Below are positions 31,419 through 39,032 of a DNA stretch of 64,000 nucleotides, piece by piece; position 1 is the first letter of the stretch; each line of letters opens with the position of its first letter. The notes under the pieces were generated by a model. It saw nothing but the letters and a program-made list of their open reading frames with translations, made no database searches and had not been told where the DNA came from. The DNA is from Micromonospora coxensis (lineage in GTDB: Bacteria > Actinomycetota > Actinomycetes > Mycobacteriales > Micromonosporaceae): contig NZ_LT607753.1 of the NCBI RefSeq assembly GCF_900090295.1, positions 62,001 to 126,000 of the forward strand. Direction: 5' to 3'. The translations under genes and the position numbers were made by a program.

Positions 31419-32711
31419 TCAGGCGGGTCTGCTGCCCGGACGCGGTGAGCGGGAGGGCAGGGCGTCCGGGCCGACCGGACGGCAGCGCAGGCCCCGCTGC
31501 GCGGGCGGCGCCCAGGCCGTCGCAGCGGTGTCGGCCGCGCTGAGCTGGAGACCACCGGACGTCCCGGCGTGGCTCGGCGCCCCGGCCGGGCCCGGGTGCG
31601 CCGGACGGAACAGGTCCGGGACCGGGGCGCGCAGGGCGGATCGGGCGGTGTGCGGGGACGGCATCGCCGCCGAGGGCCGGTGCGAGTGCGGGTGCCCGAC
31701 GGCGTCGGCCTCGACCGTCGCCGCCGTCGCCGGCCCGCCGGTGACCGGCGGCGTCGGCCCGGCGACGGCGGCCGGCGCGGTGGGCGCGGGCCGGGCGACC
31801 ACCGGTGGCTCCCGGTCGGTGGCAATGGCGCGTACCGGCGCCACCAGCCGCACCAGCGGGTCGACCGGTTCCAGCACGGGGCTCAGGACGTCACGCAGCG
31901 GCTTCGTCGCCCGGTGGACCGGGACGAGCACCGGTGCGAGCACCCCGGCGACCGGCGTGACCACCGGGCGCAGTCCTCCCGCCACCGGGCCGATCACCCG
32001 GTCGTGCAGCGGCCCGGTCACGGGGGTGAGCACTGCTGCCACGGGCGCGACCACCCGGTCGCGCAGTGGTTCGGTCACGGGGGTGAGGACTGCTGCCACC
32101 GGCCCGGCCACCCGGTCGGTCAGTGCTCCGGTGACGGGATCGAGGGCTCGGGCCGCCGGTGCGCTCGGCCGGTCGTGCCCTTCGCCGGTGCCGGCGGCGA
32201 CAGGGCCGGTGGCGGGTGCGGTCGGCCGGTCCGATGATCGCGCGCCGGCCGGGGTGGACGCCCGCTGCGCCGGTACGGGCCGCGCCCCGGCGCCGGTGTC
32301 CGGGTGCGGCGCTCCGCCTCGCCGGCCCGGGGCGGCGGTCCCTCGCCGGTGCCCGGCGGCGTCGGAGGCCGCCTGCCGGCGGCCCGGTCCCGCGTCGGCC
32401 TGCTGCTTCGGCGCCGTGGCCCGTCGCCCGCCGTCACCGGATCGGGGCGGGGTCGGGTCGGCCGGTGACGTCGACGGGCCGGCGGGGTTCCGAGCCGGCG
32501 GTGGGTCGGCGACGACGGGGGAGAGGGTGGCCCGGAGCAGGCCGGTCACGCCCTCGACGGCGCCCTCCACGACGGTGGCCGGTGGGGAGTCGGCGGCGTA
32601 CGCCGCGCCGGAGGTGGCCGTGTCGTAGCCGATCCAGGCGCCGGCGACCCCGCCGAGCAGGAGCCCGAGGCGTACCACGCCCCGCGCGAACCGCCCACCG
32701 CGTCGACCCAT
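31419..32711 (-). CDS. exported Pro/Ala-rich protein with 19-residue repeats
   Basis: A 430-aa protein I do not recognise. ATG 32711 follows GGGAGGGG. The N-terminus is basic (MGRRGGRFARG), then hydrophobic (VVRLGLLLGGVAGAWIG), a likely signal peptide or anchor, ending near AAYAADSP. Residues about 70-190 are low-complexity Pro/Arg/Gly/Ala. Three 19-residue repeats follow (PVTGALTDRVAGPVAAVLT, PVTEPLRDRVVAPVAAVLT, PVTGPLHDRVIGPVAGGLR), continuing as degenerate PV-rich heptads predicted to form amphipathic helix or strand. A disordered tail closes the protein. It is probably a cell-surface or wall-associated protein. No enzyme motif is seen. Confidence 0.65.
   Translation of the reverse strand: MGRRGGRFARGVVRLGLLLGGVAGAWIGYDTATSGAAYAADSPPATVVEGAVEGVTGLLRATLSPVVADPPPARNPAGPSTSPADPTPPRSGDGGRRATAPKQQADAGPGRRQAASDAAGHRRGTAAPGRRGGAPHPDTGAGARPVPAQRASTPAGARSSDRPTAPATGPVAAGTGEGHDRPSAPAARALDPVTGALTDRVAGPVAAVLTPVTEPLRDRVVAPVAAVLTPVTGPLHDRVIGPVAGGLRPVVTPVAGVLAPVLVPVHRATKPLRDVLSPVLEPVDPLVRLVAPVRAIATDREPPVVARPAPTAPAAVAGPTPPVTGGPATAATVEADAVGHPHSHRPSAAMPSPHTARSALRAPVPDLFRPAHPGPAGAPSHAGTSGGLQLSAADTAATAWAPPAQRGLRCRPVGPDALPSRSPRPGSRPA
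31968..32138 (-). repeat. 57-bp tandem repeats (three copies)
   Basis: Three adjacent in-frame copies encode PVTxxLxDRVxxPVAxxL. DNA identity between copies is high (runs such as GGGGGTGAGnACTGCTGCCAC on the plus strand), indicating recent duplication or selection on the protein repeat. Confidence 0.75.
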
Positions 32712-32859
32712 CGGTGCCGCCCCTCCCGACCTCGGTGCCCCCGAGGTGCGACAGGACGACTCTACCGAACGAGGCCGTCCGGTGACGTACCGCTCATGGG
32801 CGCGTCGCGAAGGGAGCGGACACGCCGCCGGGCCGCCGCTCCCGCACGGGCCTGGCCGG

Positions 32860-33324
32860 CTACGCCAGCCGGATGCTGTCGCCGTCGACGGTGACGCCCG
32901 CGGCGGGCAGCGGCTGCCGGGCCGGGCCACCCGTCACCGCGCCGTCGGCGATGTCGAAGGCGCTGTTGTGGCAGCGGCAGACGATGGCCCGCTCCCGGAC
33001 CTCGCTGACCGTGCAGCCGGCGTGGGTGCACTTCGCGGAGAACGCCTTGATGGTGCCGGCCTCCGGCTGGGTCACCACCACGCCCTCGGCGGCGAAGACC
33101 TTGCCGCCGCCGACCGGGATGTCGGCGACCGTGGCCAGGGCGGCCGGCGCGCCGTCCGTGGGCGCCGCCGCCCCGCCGGAGGGCGCCGGTGGCGCGGCCG
33201 GGGCCGGCGCGGCCGCCTCGCCGTACGTCTGACAGCCGGTCAGCAGCGCACCCGCGCCCGCGGCGCCCGCACAGGCCAGCACCGTCCGCCGGGACGGGCG
33301 GTGCCGCTCGTCGACGTCGCTCAT
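32860..33324 (-). CDS. Rieske [2Fe-2S] lipoprotein
   Basis: A 154-aa protein. The N-terminus has a Tat-type signal ([15 protein letters not shown]) ending in a lipobox LLTGCQTYG, so the mature protein is exported folded and lipid-anchored. A Pro/Ala linker leads to the Rieske domain, where CTHAGC and CRCHNSAFD supply two Cys/His pairs for the cluster (C-x-H plus C-x-x-H) and two extra Cys for the stabilising disulfide. The proline of the classic CPCH loop is Arg here, and Ser follows Asn in HNSAFD. Such proteins carry electrons outside the membrane. It is the last gene of an operon with DUF6529 and a secreted protein (16-base gap). Confidence 0.92.
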   Translation of the reverse strand: MSDVDERHRPSRRTVLACAGAAGAGALLTGCQTYGEAAAPAPAAPPAPSGGAAAPTDGAPAALATVADIPVGGGKVFAAEGVVVTQPEAGTIKAFSAKCTHAGCTVSEVRERAIVCRCHNSAFDIADGAVTGGPARQPLPAAGVTVDGDSIRLA

Positions 33325-33340
33325 CGGCGTCCCTCTCCTC

Positions 33341-33994
33341 TCACGTGCCCACCCCGAAGGTGGTGAAGTACCACAGCGACGACGTCAGCCAGACGCCGAT
33401 CAGGACGGTGAAGACCACGCCGCCGAGCACCGGCAGCACCCAGCCGGCCAGGCCCGGCCGGGGCAGGGCGAGCATCTTGGTGCTGAACGCGCCGAAGAAG
33501 AGGCAGCCGAGCAGCGAGTGGGTCAGCGTGCGCAGGTCGTGGTCGGCGAAGCCGAGCGCGTACAGGCAGTGCACCGCCACCGGCACGGCCAGCAGGAAGG
33601 CGATCCGGCCGGACCAGCGGTGCGCGGTCCCCGCCCAGGACGGCGAGAACCCGCCGAGGCGGCCCCACATGGCCAGCGCGGAGAGCAACTGGACGACGGC
33701 GAAGGCGGCGGCGCCGCTGCCCAGCCACACCTTCACCGCCTGCGCGCTGGAGAAGCCCGCCACGTTGACCGCGATCCCGGTCGGCTCGTGCAGTCGGCCG
33801 TAGACGCCCATGGCGACCGTGACGGCGGCGCCGACCAGCAGCGGCACGAGCAGCGACGCCCGTGGCGCGGCCATCGGCAGGGGCGGGGCCAGGACGGACG
33901 GCTCCGGGCGGGACGGCGGCTCGGGCAGCACCTGTACGGCCACCGTCTCCTCGCTGCGACGGGTGTTCTCGATGGTCCTGCGACGGCCGGCCAT
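33341..33994 (-). CDS. DUF6529-family membrane protein
   Basis: A 217-aa protein with five hydrophobic segments: [40 protein letters not shown] (shown in part), [35 protein letters not shown] and [18 protein letters not shown]. His residues in [20 protein letters not shown] and LTHSLLGC resemble the heme-b ligands of cytochrome b561/ferric-reductase-type proteins, so it may be a quinone- or heme-linked electron carrier. The start ATG 33994 shares one base with the upstream stop (TGATG). Neighbouring Rieske and secreted proteins suggest a transmembrane redox unit. Confidence 0.82.
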   Translation of the reverse strand: MAGRRRTIENTRRSEETVAVQVLPEPPSRPEPSVLAPPLPMAAPRASLLVPLLVGAAVTVAMGVYGRLHEPTGIAVNVAGFSSAQAVKVWLGSGAAAFAVVQLLSALAMWGRLGGFSPSWAGTAHRWSGRIAFLLAVPVAVHCLYALGFADHDLRTLTHSLLGCLFFGAFSTKMLALPRPGLAGWVLPVLGGVVFTVLIGVWLTSSLWYFTTFGVGT

Positions 33995-34755
33995 CACGCA
34001 CCGGCGCCCGGATCCGTCGCCACCGGCTCGGCCCGGACGGTCACGCCGTCGACGATGGTGGTGCCGAACGCGGGATCCAACGGCGGGGCCGACACGGGCT
34101 CGCCGTCGCGGGTGACCACGCCGATCTGGCTGCCGTCGGGCAGCAGGATCCAGCCGCCGTCGACGCCGTCGCGACGCTGCTGGGCGGTGGCCCGGTACAG
34201 CACCGGCGCCGGGGTGGCGCTCGCCTTGGCGGTGAACGCCCACCGCCTGCCGTCGGCGACCAGTTCGCCGGAGGCCCGGCCGTCGCCGAAGCTGCCGGTC
34301 AGCTTCGCGTCCTTCTTGCCGGTCAGCTCCAGCCGGCCGTCGGCCGCCGTGCCGCGCAGCCAGATCTCCAGCCGCCTGCCGTCGCAGACGTAGGCCACCG
34401 CCTGGCCGTCGCGGGCGGTGATGGCGATGGTGGCGCCGCCGTCGAGCCGGCCGGTCCAGTTGCCGGTGGCCTTGCTCCGCTCGGCTCCCGCCGCCGGTGG
34501 CGCCGGTGGTGGGCTGGTCGGTGCCCCGGGGCGGCCCCGCTGTTCCGACGGCTGCGCGGGCGAGGGTTGCCCACCGGGCGGGGCCGGTGGCGCCGACGCG
34601 GCGGGGGCCTGCGGCGACGCCTCGCCCGAGGCCCCGGGCGCGGCGACGGGCCTCGGATCGGCCCCACGCGGCGCCGCCTGGGCGCTCATCGCGAACAGGA
34701 CGGCGGCCATCCCGGCCCCGGTCAACAGGGTCAGCAACGGCGTGATGCGCTTCAT
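33994..34755 (-). CDS. secreted Pro/Ala-rich protein of the Rieske operon
   Basis: A 253-aa protein of unknown function. It has a signal peptide (MKRITPLLTLLTGAGMAAVLFAM, shown in part: LLTLLTGAGMAAVLFAM) with cleavage near SAQA-AP, then about 65 Pro/Ala/Gly residues. The C-terminal domain (about 90-250) is beta-rich: GNWTGRLDGGATIAITAR, AVAYVCDGRRLEIWLRG, ASGELVADGRRWAFTAK. It looks like a small extracytoplasmic beta-barrel or sandwich. GGGAG precedes ATG 34755. A weak TTGAAC-18-GTACGA promoter lies upstream. It is first in the operon with DUF6529 and Rieske, so it probably works with them outside the membrane. Confidence 0.75.
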   Translation of the reverse strand: MKRITPLLTLLTGAGMAAVLFAMSAQAAPRGADPRPVAAPGASGEASPQAPAASAPPAPPGGQPSPAQPSEQRGRPGAPTSPPPAPPAAGAERSKATGNWTGRLDGGATIAITARDGQAVAYVCDGRRLEIWLRGTAADGRLELTGKKDAKLTGSFGDGRASGELVADGRRWAFTAKASATPAPVLYRATAQQRRDGVDGGWILLPDGSQIGVVTRDGEPVSAPPLDPAFGTTIVDGVTVRAEPVATDPGAGA

Positions 34756-34842
34756 CAGCAGCTCCCTTCACCCGGTCGTACGGTGACGGAGCCCCAGTCG
34801 TTCAATTGTTCGCCACATCCGTCGACCGCGGACCGGCCGGCG

Positions 34843-35859
34843 TCACCCCACCGCGCGGGTGCTGTGCCGGACGACCAGCGGGGTGGCCAGCTCGATCCGG
34901 CGGCTGTCGAGCTCCTCGCCGTTGATCGACGTGAGCAGCATCCGGGTGGCCATGGCGGCCATCTCGGTCAGCGGCTGCCGCACGGTGGTCAGCGGCGGGA
35001 TGGCCCACCGGGCGCCGTCGACGTCGTCGAAGCCGACCACGCTCATGTCGTCCGGCACCCGGGCGCCGCGCTCGTAGAGGGCCTCGTACGCCCCCCAGGC
35101 GGTCTCGTCGGAGCAGGCGAAGATCGCGGTGGGCGGCCGGGACAGGTCGAGCAGGGCGTTGGTCTCCCGGTAGCCGGAGGGCGCGGTGAAGTCCCCGGCG
35201 CGGACGTACCCGGCGGGGATGCGCTGCCCGGCGGCGTTCATCGCGGCCCGGTAGCCGTCCACCCGGGCCCGGCTGCACGGCACGTCGGGCGGGCCGCCGA
35301 TGACCGCGATGCGGCGGTGCCCGAGCCCGAGCAGGTGCTCGGTGGCGGCCAACCCACCGGACCAGTTGGTGGCGCCGACGGACGGGATGTCGGGGGTCGG
35401 CTGCCCGGCCGGGTCGATGACGACCACCGGTATGCCGAGTTCGGTGAGCTGGTCGTGCTGGCTGGGCGACAGGTCCGACAGGACCAGCAGGACCCCGTCG
35501 CAGCGGCGGGCGGAGAGCTGCTCGATCCAGCGTCGGTCGGGGCGGCTGCGGTGCCGGCCGTGGGCGGCCGAGACGACCACGCCGAAGCCGGCGCGGTGGG
35601 CGTGCTCCTCGACGCCGTCGATGATCTGCATGGCCCACGGGCTGCCCAGGTCGCGCAGCACCAGGTCGATGAGGCCGGCGCCGCCGACCGGGCGTCCGGC
35701 GCCACGGCCGGTGTAGCCGCGCTCGTCGAGCAGCGCCTGCACCCGTTGCCGGGTGGTGGCCGCCACGTCGGGCCGGCCGTTGAGGACCTTGGAGACGGTG
35801 GGCACCGACACGCCGGCGTCGCGGGCGATCTGCGCCAGGGTCGCGCGTGGGTTGTCCAT
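34843..35859 (-). CDS. LacI-family regulator (BxlR-like site in its promoter)
   Basis: A 338-aa LacI/GalR repressor. The N-terminal helix-turn-helix ATLAQIARDAGVSVPTVSKV and VLNGRPDVAATTR, then the hinge, then the sensor domain LIDLVLRDLGSPWAMQIIDG, IPSVGATNWSGGLAATEHL and MSVVGFDDVDGARWAIPPLT. ATG 35859 follows GGGAG. Its promoter carries the perfect palindrome CGAAAGTTTCG, and another partial copy lies 108 bases away. That sequence is the BxlR-type motif known from Streptomyces xylan/xylooligosaccharide regulons, so autoregulation and a plant-sugar effector are likely. The target operon is not in this window. Confidence 0.88.
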   Translation of the reverse strand: MDNPRATLAQIARDAGVSVPTVSKVLNGRPDVAATTRQRVQALLDERGYTGRGAGRPVGGAGLIDLVLRDLGSPWAMQIIDGVEEHAHRAGFGVVVSAAHGRHRSRPDRRWIEQLSARRCDGVLLVLSDLSPSQHDQLTELGIPVVVIDPAGQPTPDIPSVGATNWSGGLAATEHLLGLGHRRIAVIGGPPDVPCSRARVDGYRAAMNAAGQRIPAGYVRAGDFTAPSGYRETNALLDLSRPPTAIFACSDETAWGAYEALYERGARVPDDMSVVGFDDVDGARWAIPPLTTVRQPLTEMAAMATRMLLTSINGEELDSRRIELATPLVVRHSTRAVG

Positions 35860-35895
35860 GAACTCACTCCCGATGGATCGCCCGGTCAGGCCGGC

Positions 35896-35901
35896 AGCAT
35901 A
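35896..35901 (-). promoter_or_regulatory. -10 element of the LacI gene
   Basis: TATGCT on the minus strand, 37 bases before the ATG. The operator CGAAAGTTTCG is between this and the (poorly conserved) -35 position. Confidence 0.4.
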
Positions 35902-35904
35902 CCC

Positions 35905-35915
35905 CGAAAGTTTCG
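35905..35915. promoter_or_regulatory. CGAAAGTTTCG operator, copy 1
   Basis: A perfect 11-bp palindrome in the promoter of the LacI gene. Confidence 0.75.
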
Positions 35916-36012
35916 ACACTCGCGGACGGCCGCGTCGTCGGCCCGCCCCACCGCGCACACGCGCCTTCCCGCCCTGCTCAGCACCGCGTGGCCGGGACCC
36001 GCCGAGGCCGAC

Positions 36013-36023
36013 AGAAACTTTCG
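36013..36023. promoter_or_regulatory. AGAAACTTTCG operator, copy 2
   Basis: The same motif with one mismatch (on the minus strand CGAAAGTTTCT), 108 bases (centre to centre) from copy 1, in the space between the CopC-CopD stop and the LacI start. It may act with copy 1. Confidence 0.55.
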
Positions 36024-36058
36024 ACCGCCGGCGTTGACGCGGGGGTGCCGGTCACCGC

Positions 36059-37693
36059 TCAGCCCACCGGCACCGTGGCGGTGACGGTGGCCTGGTCGAG
36101 TTCGCCGACCCGGACGGTGAACCGGATCCGCCACCGACCGGCCACCGGGAACCGGACCTCCGCGCTGCCGTGGTTCGGCTCCGGTGTCGCGACCGGCACG
36201 GTCACCGGCTCCACGCCGGCCTCCGGCAGGGCCAGGCTGACCGTCCACTCGGCGACCGGCAGCGCCTCGCCCCCGGGCGTGTAGACGTAGGCGTGCAGCG
36301 AGTTGGGCGCGCCGAGCGTCACCGGATAGACGTCGAACTGGAGCGTGTAGAGGCTGGTGGTCAACGTCTGGGCGACGCCCTCGCGGGCCGCCCGGGCGGC
36401 CTCGGCGTCCGCGGTACGCCCTGGCGGGGTCTGCACGAGTACGGCGGTCAGCGCCAGCACCACGGCGGTGGCGACCAGCTCGACCCCGGCCGCCCGGGCG
36501 ACCACCCGCGGCCGGGCCGCCGCCGTGCCCCGCCGGACCAGGCGGCGCTGCCCGGCGGCGACGGCGAGCACGACGGCGAGCAGTGCCGCCTTGCCGAGCA
36601 GCAGCCGCCCGTAGCCGGTGCCGAGCAGCGCGCCGGGCCGGCCCAGCTCCAGCGCCGCCTGCCCGACCCCGGTGGCGACGAGCCAACCGACCGCCAGCGT
36701 GGCCCAGCGGGACCAGGCCGGCAGGATCCGCGCCAGCACCCGCTCGTGGGTGCCGCGCAGCAGGAACGCCACCAGGGTGAGCAGGCCGCCCAGCCAGAGG
36801 CTCATCGCGGCGAGGTGGACGACGGCGGCGGCGACGCTCACCGGCGGCAGCGGCGAGGCGACCGGATGCCCGGCCAGCGGCCAGGTGGCCAGCCCGGCCA
36901 CCCCGACCAGCGCCAACGTCACCCGCCGCCACCGCCCGGCCCGGCCCGCCACGACCGCCGGCAGCAGGGTGGCGGCGACGGCGGTGACCGCCAGCCGCAC
37001 GGCCAGCACCACGCCGACGTCGCTGTCCCCGACGGCCGCCAGGTCCGCTCCGGTGAGGTCGCCGACCGGCGCCCCGACCGAGTCCGCCGCCTGCCCGACC
37101 CAGGTGGCGGCGGTCGCCGCGACCACCAGGGCGAGTCCGGCGTACGCCGTGCCGGCCACGCCCCGGCGGGAACGTCGGCGGGGCCACAGCGTGGCGGCGA
37201 GCAGGGTCGGGCCGACGACGAGCACCAGCCCCAGGTAGCCGGCGTACTTGGCGGCGGGCACCAGGGCGCCGGCCGGCTGCGGGTCGGCGTCGTCGACCGC
37301 CCGGGGCGGGCTGACCGAGGGCGCTCCGGCGGAGTAGGTGAAGCTGCCGGCCACCGGGTGGCTGTCGGCGGAGATCACCCGGTAGCTCACCAGGTACGTC
37401 CCGAGTGGCCGTTCCGGCACCCGCAGCGGGATCCGCATCGTCGTGCCGCGTACCGACGGTGCGCCGGTGTGCACCCGCCGGCCGTCCGGCCCGAGGACCT
37501 GCACCCGGCCCGGGACGGGGGAGACCGGCTCGCTGAAGGTGACCACCACCTCCGACGGCGGGGACCCGAGCACCGCGTCGCGCACCGGGGTGGTGGCGAG
37601 CAGCACGGCGTGGGCGGACGCCGGGGCCGCCGGGACCAGCGGAACGGCGAGCAGGGCGAGCAGCAGCCCCAGGACGGCCGATCGGGTACGCAC
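36059..37693 (-). CDS. CopC-CopD fusion, copper homeostasis membrane protein
   Basis: A 544-aa protein. A signal peptide (VLGLLLALLAVPLVP) ends at ASAHAVLLATTP; the N-terminal His of the mature CopC domain is a copper ligand, and the second ligand region is ISADSHPVAGSF. After the CopC domain (about 30-125) the CopD domain follows, with eight or more membrane segments (for example LVPAAKYAGYLGLVLVVGP, VHLAAMSLWLGGLLTLVAF). A C-terminal extracytoplasmic beta domain (about 445-544, YPVTLGAPNSLHAYVYTPGG) resembles YtkA/FixH-like domains. It is likely involved in copper uptake or tolerance. GTG 37693 was chosen to give MRTRSAVLG; GTG 37699 is possible. The PucR gene lies 32 bases upstream on the same strand. 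Confidence 0.9.
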   Translation of the reverse strand: MRTRSAVLGLLLALLAVPLVPAAPASAHAVLLATTPVRDAVLGSPPSEVVVTFSEPVSPVPGRVQVLGPDGRRVHTGAPSVRGTTMRIPLRVPERPLGTYLVSYRVISADSHPVAGSFTYSAGAPSVSPPRAVDDADPQPAGALVPAAKYAGYLGLVLVVGPTLLAATLWPRRRSRRGVAGTAYAGLALVVAATAATWVGQAADSVGAPVGDLTGADLAAVGDSDVGVVLAVRLAVTAVAATLLPAVVAGRAGRWRRVTLALVGVAGLATWPLAGHPVASPLPPVSVAAAVVHLAAMSLWLGGLLTLVAFLLRGTHERVLARILPAWSRWATLAVGWLVATGVGQAALELGRPGALLGTGYGRLLLGKAALLAVVLAVAAGQRRLVRRGTAAARPRVVARAAGVELVATAVVLALTAVLVQTPPGRTADAEAARAAREGVAQTLTTSLYTLQFDVYPVTLGAPNSLHAYVYTPGGEALPVAEWTVSLALPEAGVEPVTVPVATPEPNHGSAEVRFPVAGRWRIRFTVRVGELDQATVTATVPVG

Positions 37694-37725
37694 GCACACT
37701 GGTTCGTACGTGACGGCCGGAAGGT

Positions 37726-38940
37726 TCAACGCGCGGGCGGATTGTCTCCGTCGGGCCGGCCCGTGGCGAGGTGGTGGCGCAGGGCGAGCTGGAGGGTGAG
37801 CCGGCTGTCGGGGTCGTCGAGGGCGGCGCCGAACGCGGTGCGCAGCTGGCGCATCCGGTAGCGGACGGTCTGCGGGTGGGTGTGCAGCTCCTCGGCCACG
37901 GCCACCACCTGCCCCTGCCGGCGCAGCCAGCTGTGCAGTGTCTCGGCCAGCGCCCGCCGGCCGGCCGGCCGCAGACCGGCCAGCGGGGCGAGCCAGGCGT
38001 CGGCGAGGTGGTCGGCGAGGCCCGGCTCCCATGCCAGGAGCAGGGTGAGCAGGTGCGCGTCGGCGGTGACGGGCGCGTCGACGGGGAGCCGGCCCGTCTG
38101 CCGCAGGGCCAGGGCCCGCCGCGAGATCCGGTACGACAGCCGGGCCCGGGCCAGCTCGACGGTGGGGCCGAGGGCCGCCCGCCGGCCGGCCAGCGCCTGC
38201 CGGGCCCGGTCGAGGCGTCCCGGGGCGCCCGGGTCGGGCAGCACCACGCGGACGGCGTCGTCGACGACCGTGGCGATCGCGCCCCCGCCGATGGTGCGGG
38301 CCAGGTGCTCGGCGTCGGCGCCGTCGACGCTGAGCACGGCCACGGTGCGGGGCAGCGCCCAGCGGGCCGCGTCGGCGGCGGCGTGCAGTGCGGCGTCGCC
38401 CGGTGGCTCCGGCTGGACGAGCAGGGTGATCAGGCGGCGTCGGGTGGTGGCCCAGTCCTGCGCGGCGTCGCGCTGCTCGTCGAGGAACCCCTCCGCCGCC
38501 GCGCCGGCCAGGGCGTCGGCGTAGCCGAACAGCGCCCCGGCGATGACGTACAGGTCGGGCGGGGCGGTGCCCGGGCTGTGCGCCACCAGGAAGGCCCAGA
38601 TGTCGCGCGCGCCGAGGGTGAGCACCGTACGCAGGGCGTCGACCCGGTGGCCCTCCCGGTACTCGGTGCGCCCGAGCGCGTGGAAGACGGCGCGGGTCGC
38701 GGTCAGGTCCCGGCCGGGGTCGGCGAGCGCGTCGACGAAGGCGTCCACCGCGGTCTGCACGCCCAGGGTCAGGCCCTGACCCTGCCCGCCGGTGAGCGAG
38801 CGGCCCTGGGCCCGCATCGCGGTCCGGACGGTGCCGAGGATCCGCTCGTGCAACGCCTCGCGCAGGCCGCGTACCTGCTCCCCGACGGCCGGCGCCAGGC
38901 CGGCCAGCCCCGGCTCGATGTCGATGAGCGCGTCGGACAC
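37726..38940 (-). CDS. PucR/CdaR-type transcriptional regulator
   Basis: A 404-aa protein. The C-terminal PucR-type helix-turn-helix reads VAVAEELHTHPQTVRYRMRQ with LRTAFG after it (residues about 345-385). A GGDEF-like/diversified middle part (about 165-330) carries TVAVLSVDGADAEHLARTI and ARLSYRISRRALALRQTG, typical of this family. The N-terminus is helical (ERILGTVRTAMRAQG). GTG 38940 is chosen because AAGGAG (minus strand, 38951-38946) lies five bases before it; a GTG six bases upstream would overlap that site. Divergent from an FAD dehydrogenase, which it probably controls, perhaps through the TTGTCA/TGACAA repeat between them. Confidence 0.85.
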   Translation of the reverse strand: MSDALIDIEPGLAGLAPAVGEQVRGLREALHERILGTVRTAMRAQGRSLTGGQGQGLTLGVQTAVDAFVDALADPGRDLTATRAVFHALGRTEYREGHRVDALRTVLTLGARDIWAFLVAHSPGTAPPDLYVIAGALFGYADALAGAAAEGFLDEQRDAAQDWATTRRRLITLLVQPEPPGDAALHAAADAARWALPRTVAVLSVDGADAEHLARTIGGGAIATVVDDAVRVVLPDPGAPGRLDRARQALAGRRAALGPTVELARARLSYRISRRALALRQTGRLPVDAPVTADAHLLTLLLAWEPGLADHLADAWLAPLAGLRPAGRRALAETLHSWLRRQGQVVAVAEELHTHPQTVRYRMRQLRTAFGAALDDPDSRLTLQLALRHHLATGRPDGDNPPAR

Positions 38941-38949
38941 CGGCACTCC

Positions 38950-38967
38950 TTGTCATCGGCGTGACAA
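38950..38967. promoter_or_regulatory. Inverted repeat TTGTCA-N6-TGACAA in the divergent region
   Basis: A perfect palindrome with six-base arms, overlapping the ribosome site of the PucR gene. Candidate operator for that regulator or for autoregulation. Confidence 0.5.
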
Positions 38968-39032
38968 AACAGGGCGGGCATCTTGCGCGCCGGTGGCGAT
39001 CATATTGGCAGCGCCGTACGTACCGTCGGGGT

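Noticed and set aside
31968..32138. Tandem repeats read as a CRISPR array.
   Set aside because: The repeats are adjacent without unique spacers, in frame in a coding region, and no cas genes are near.
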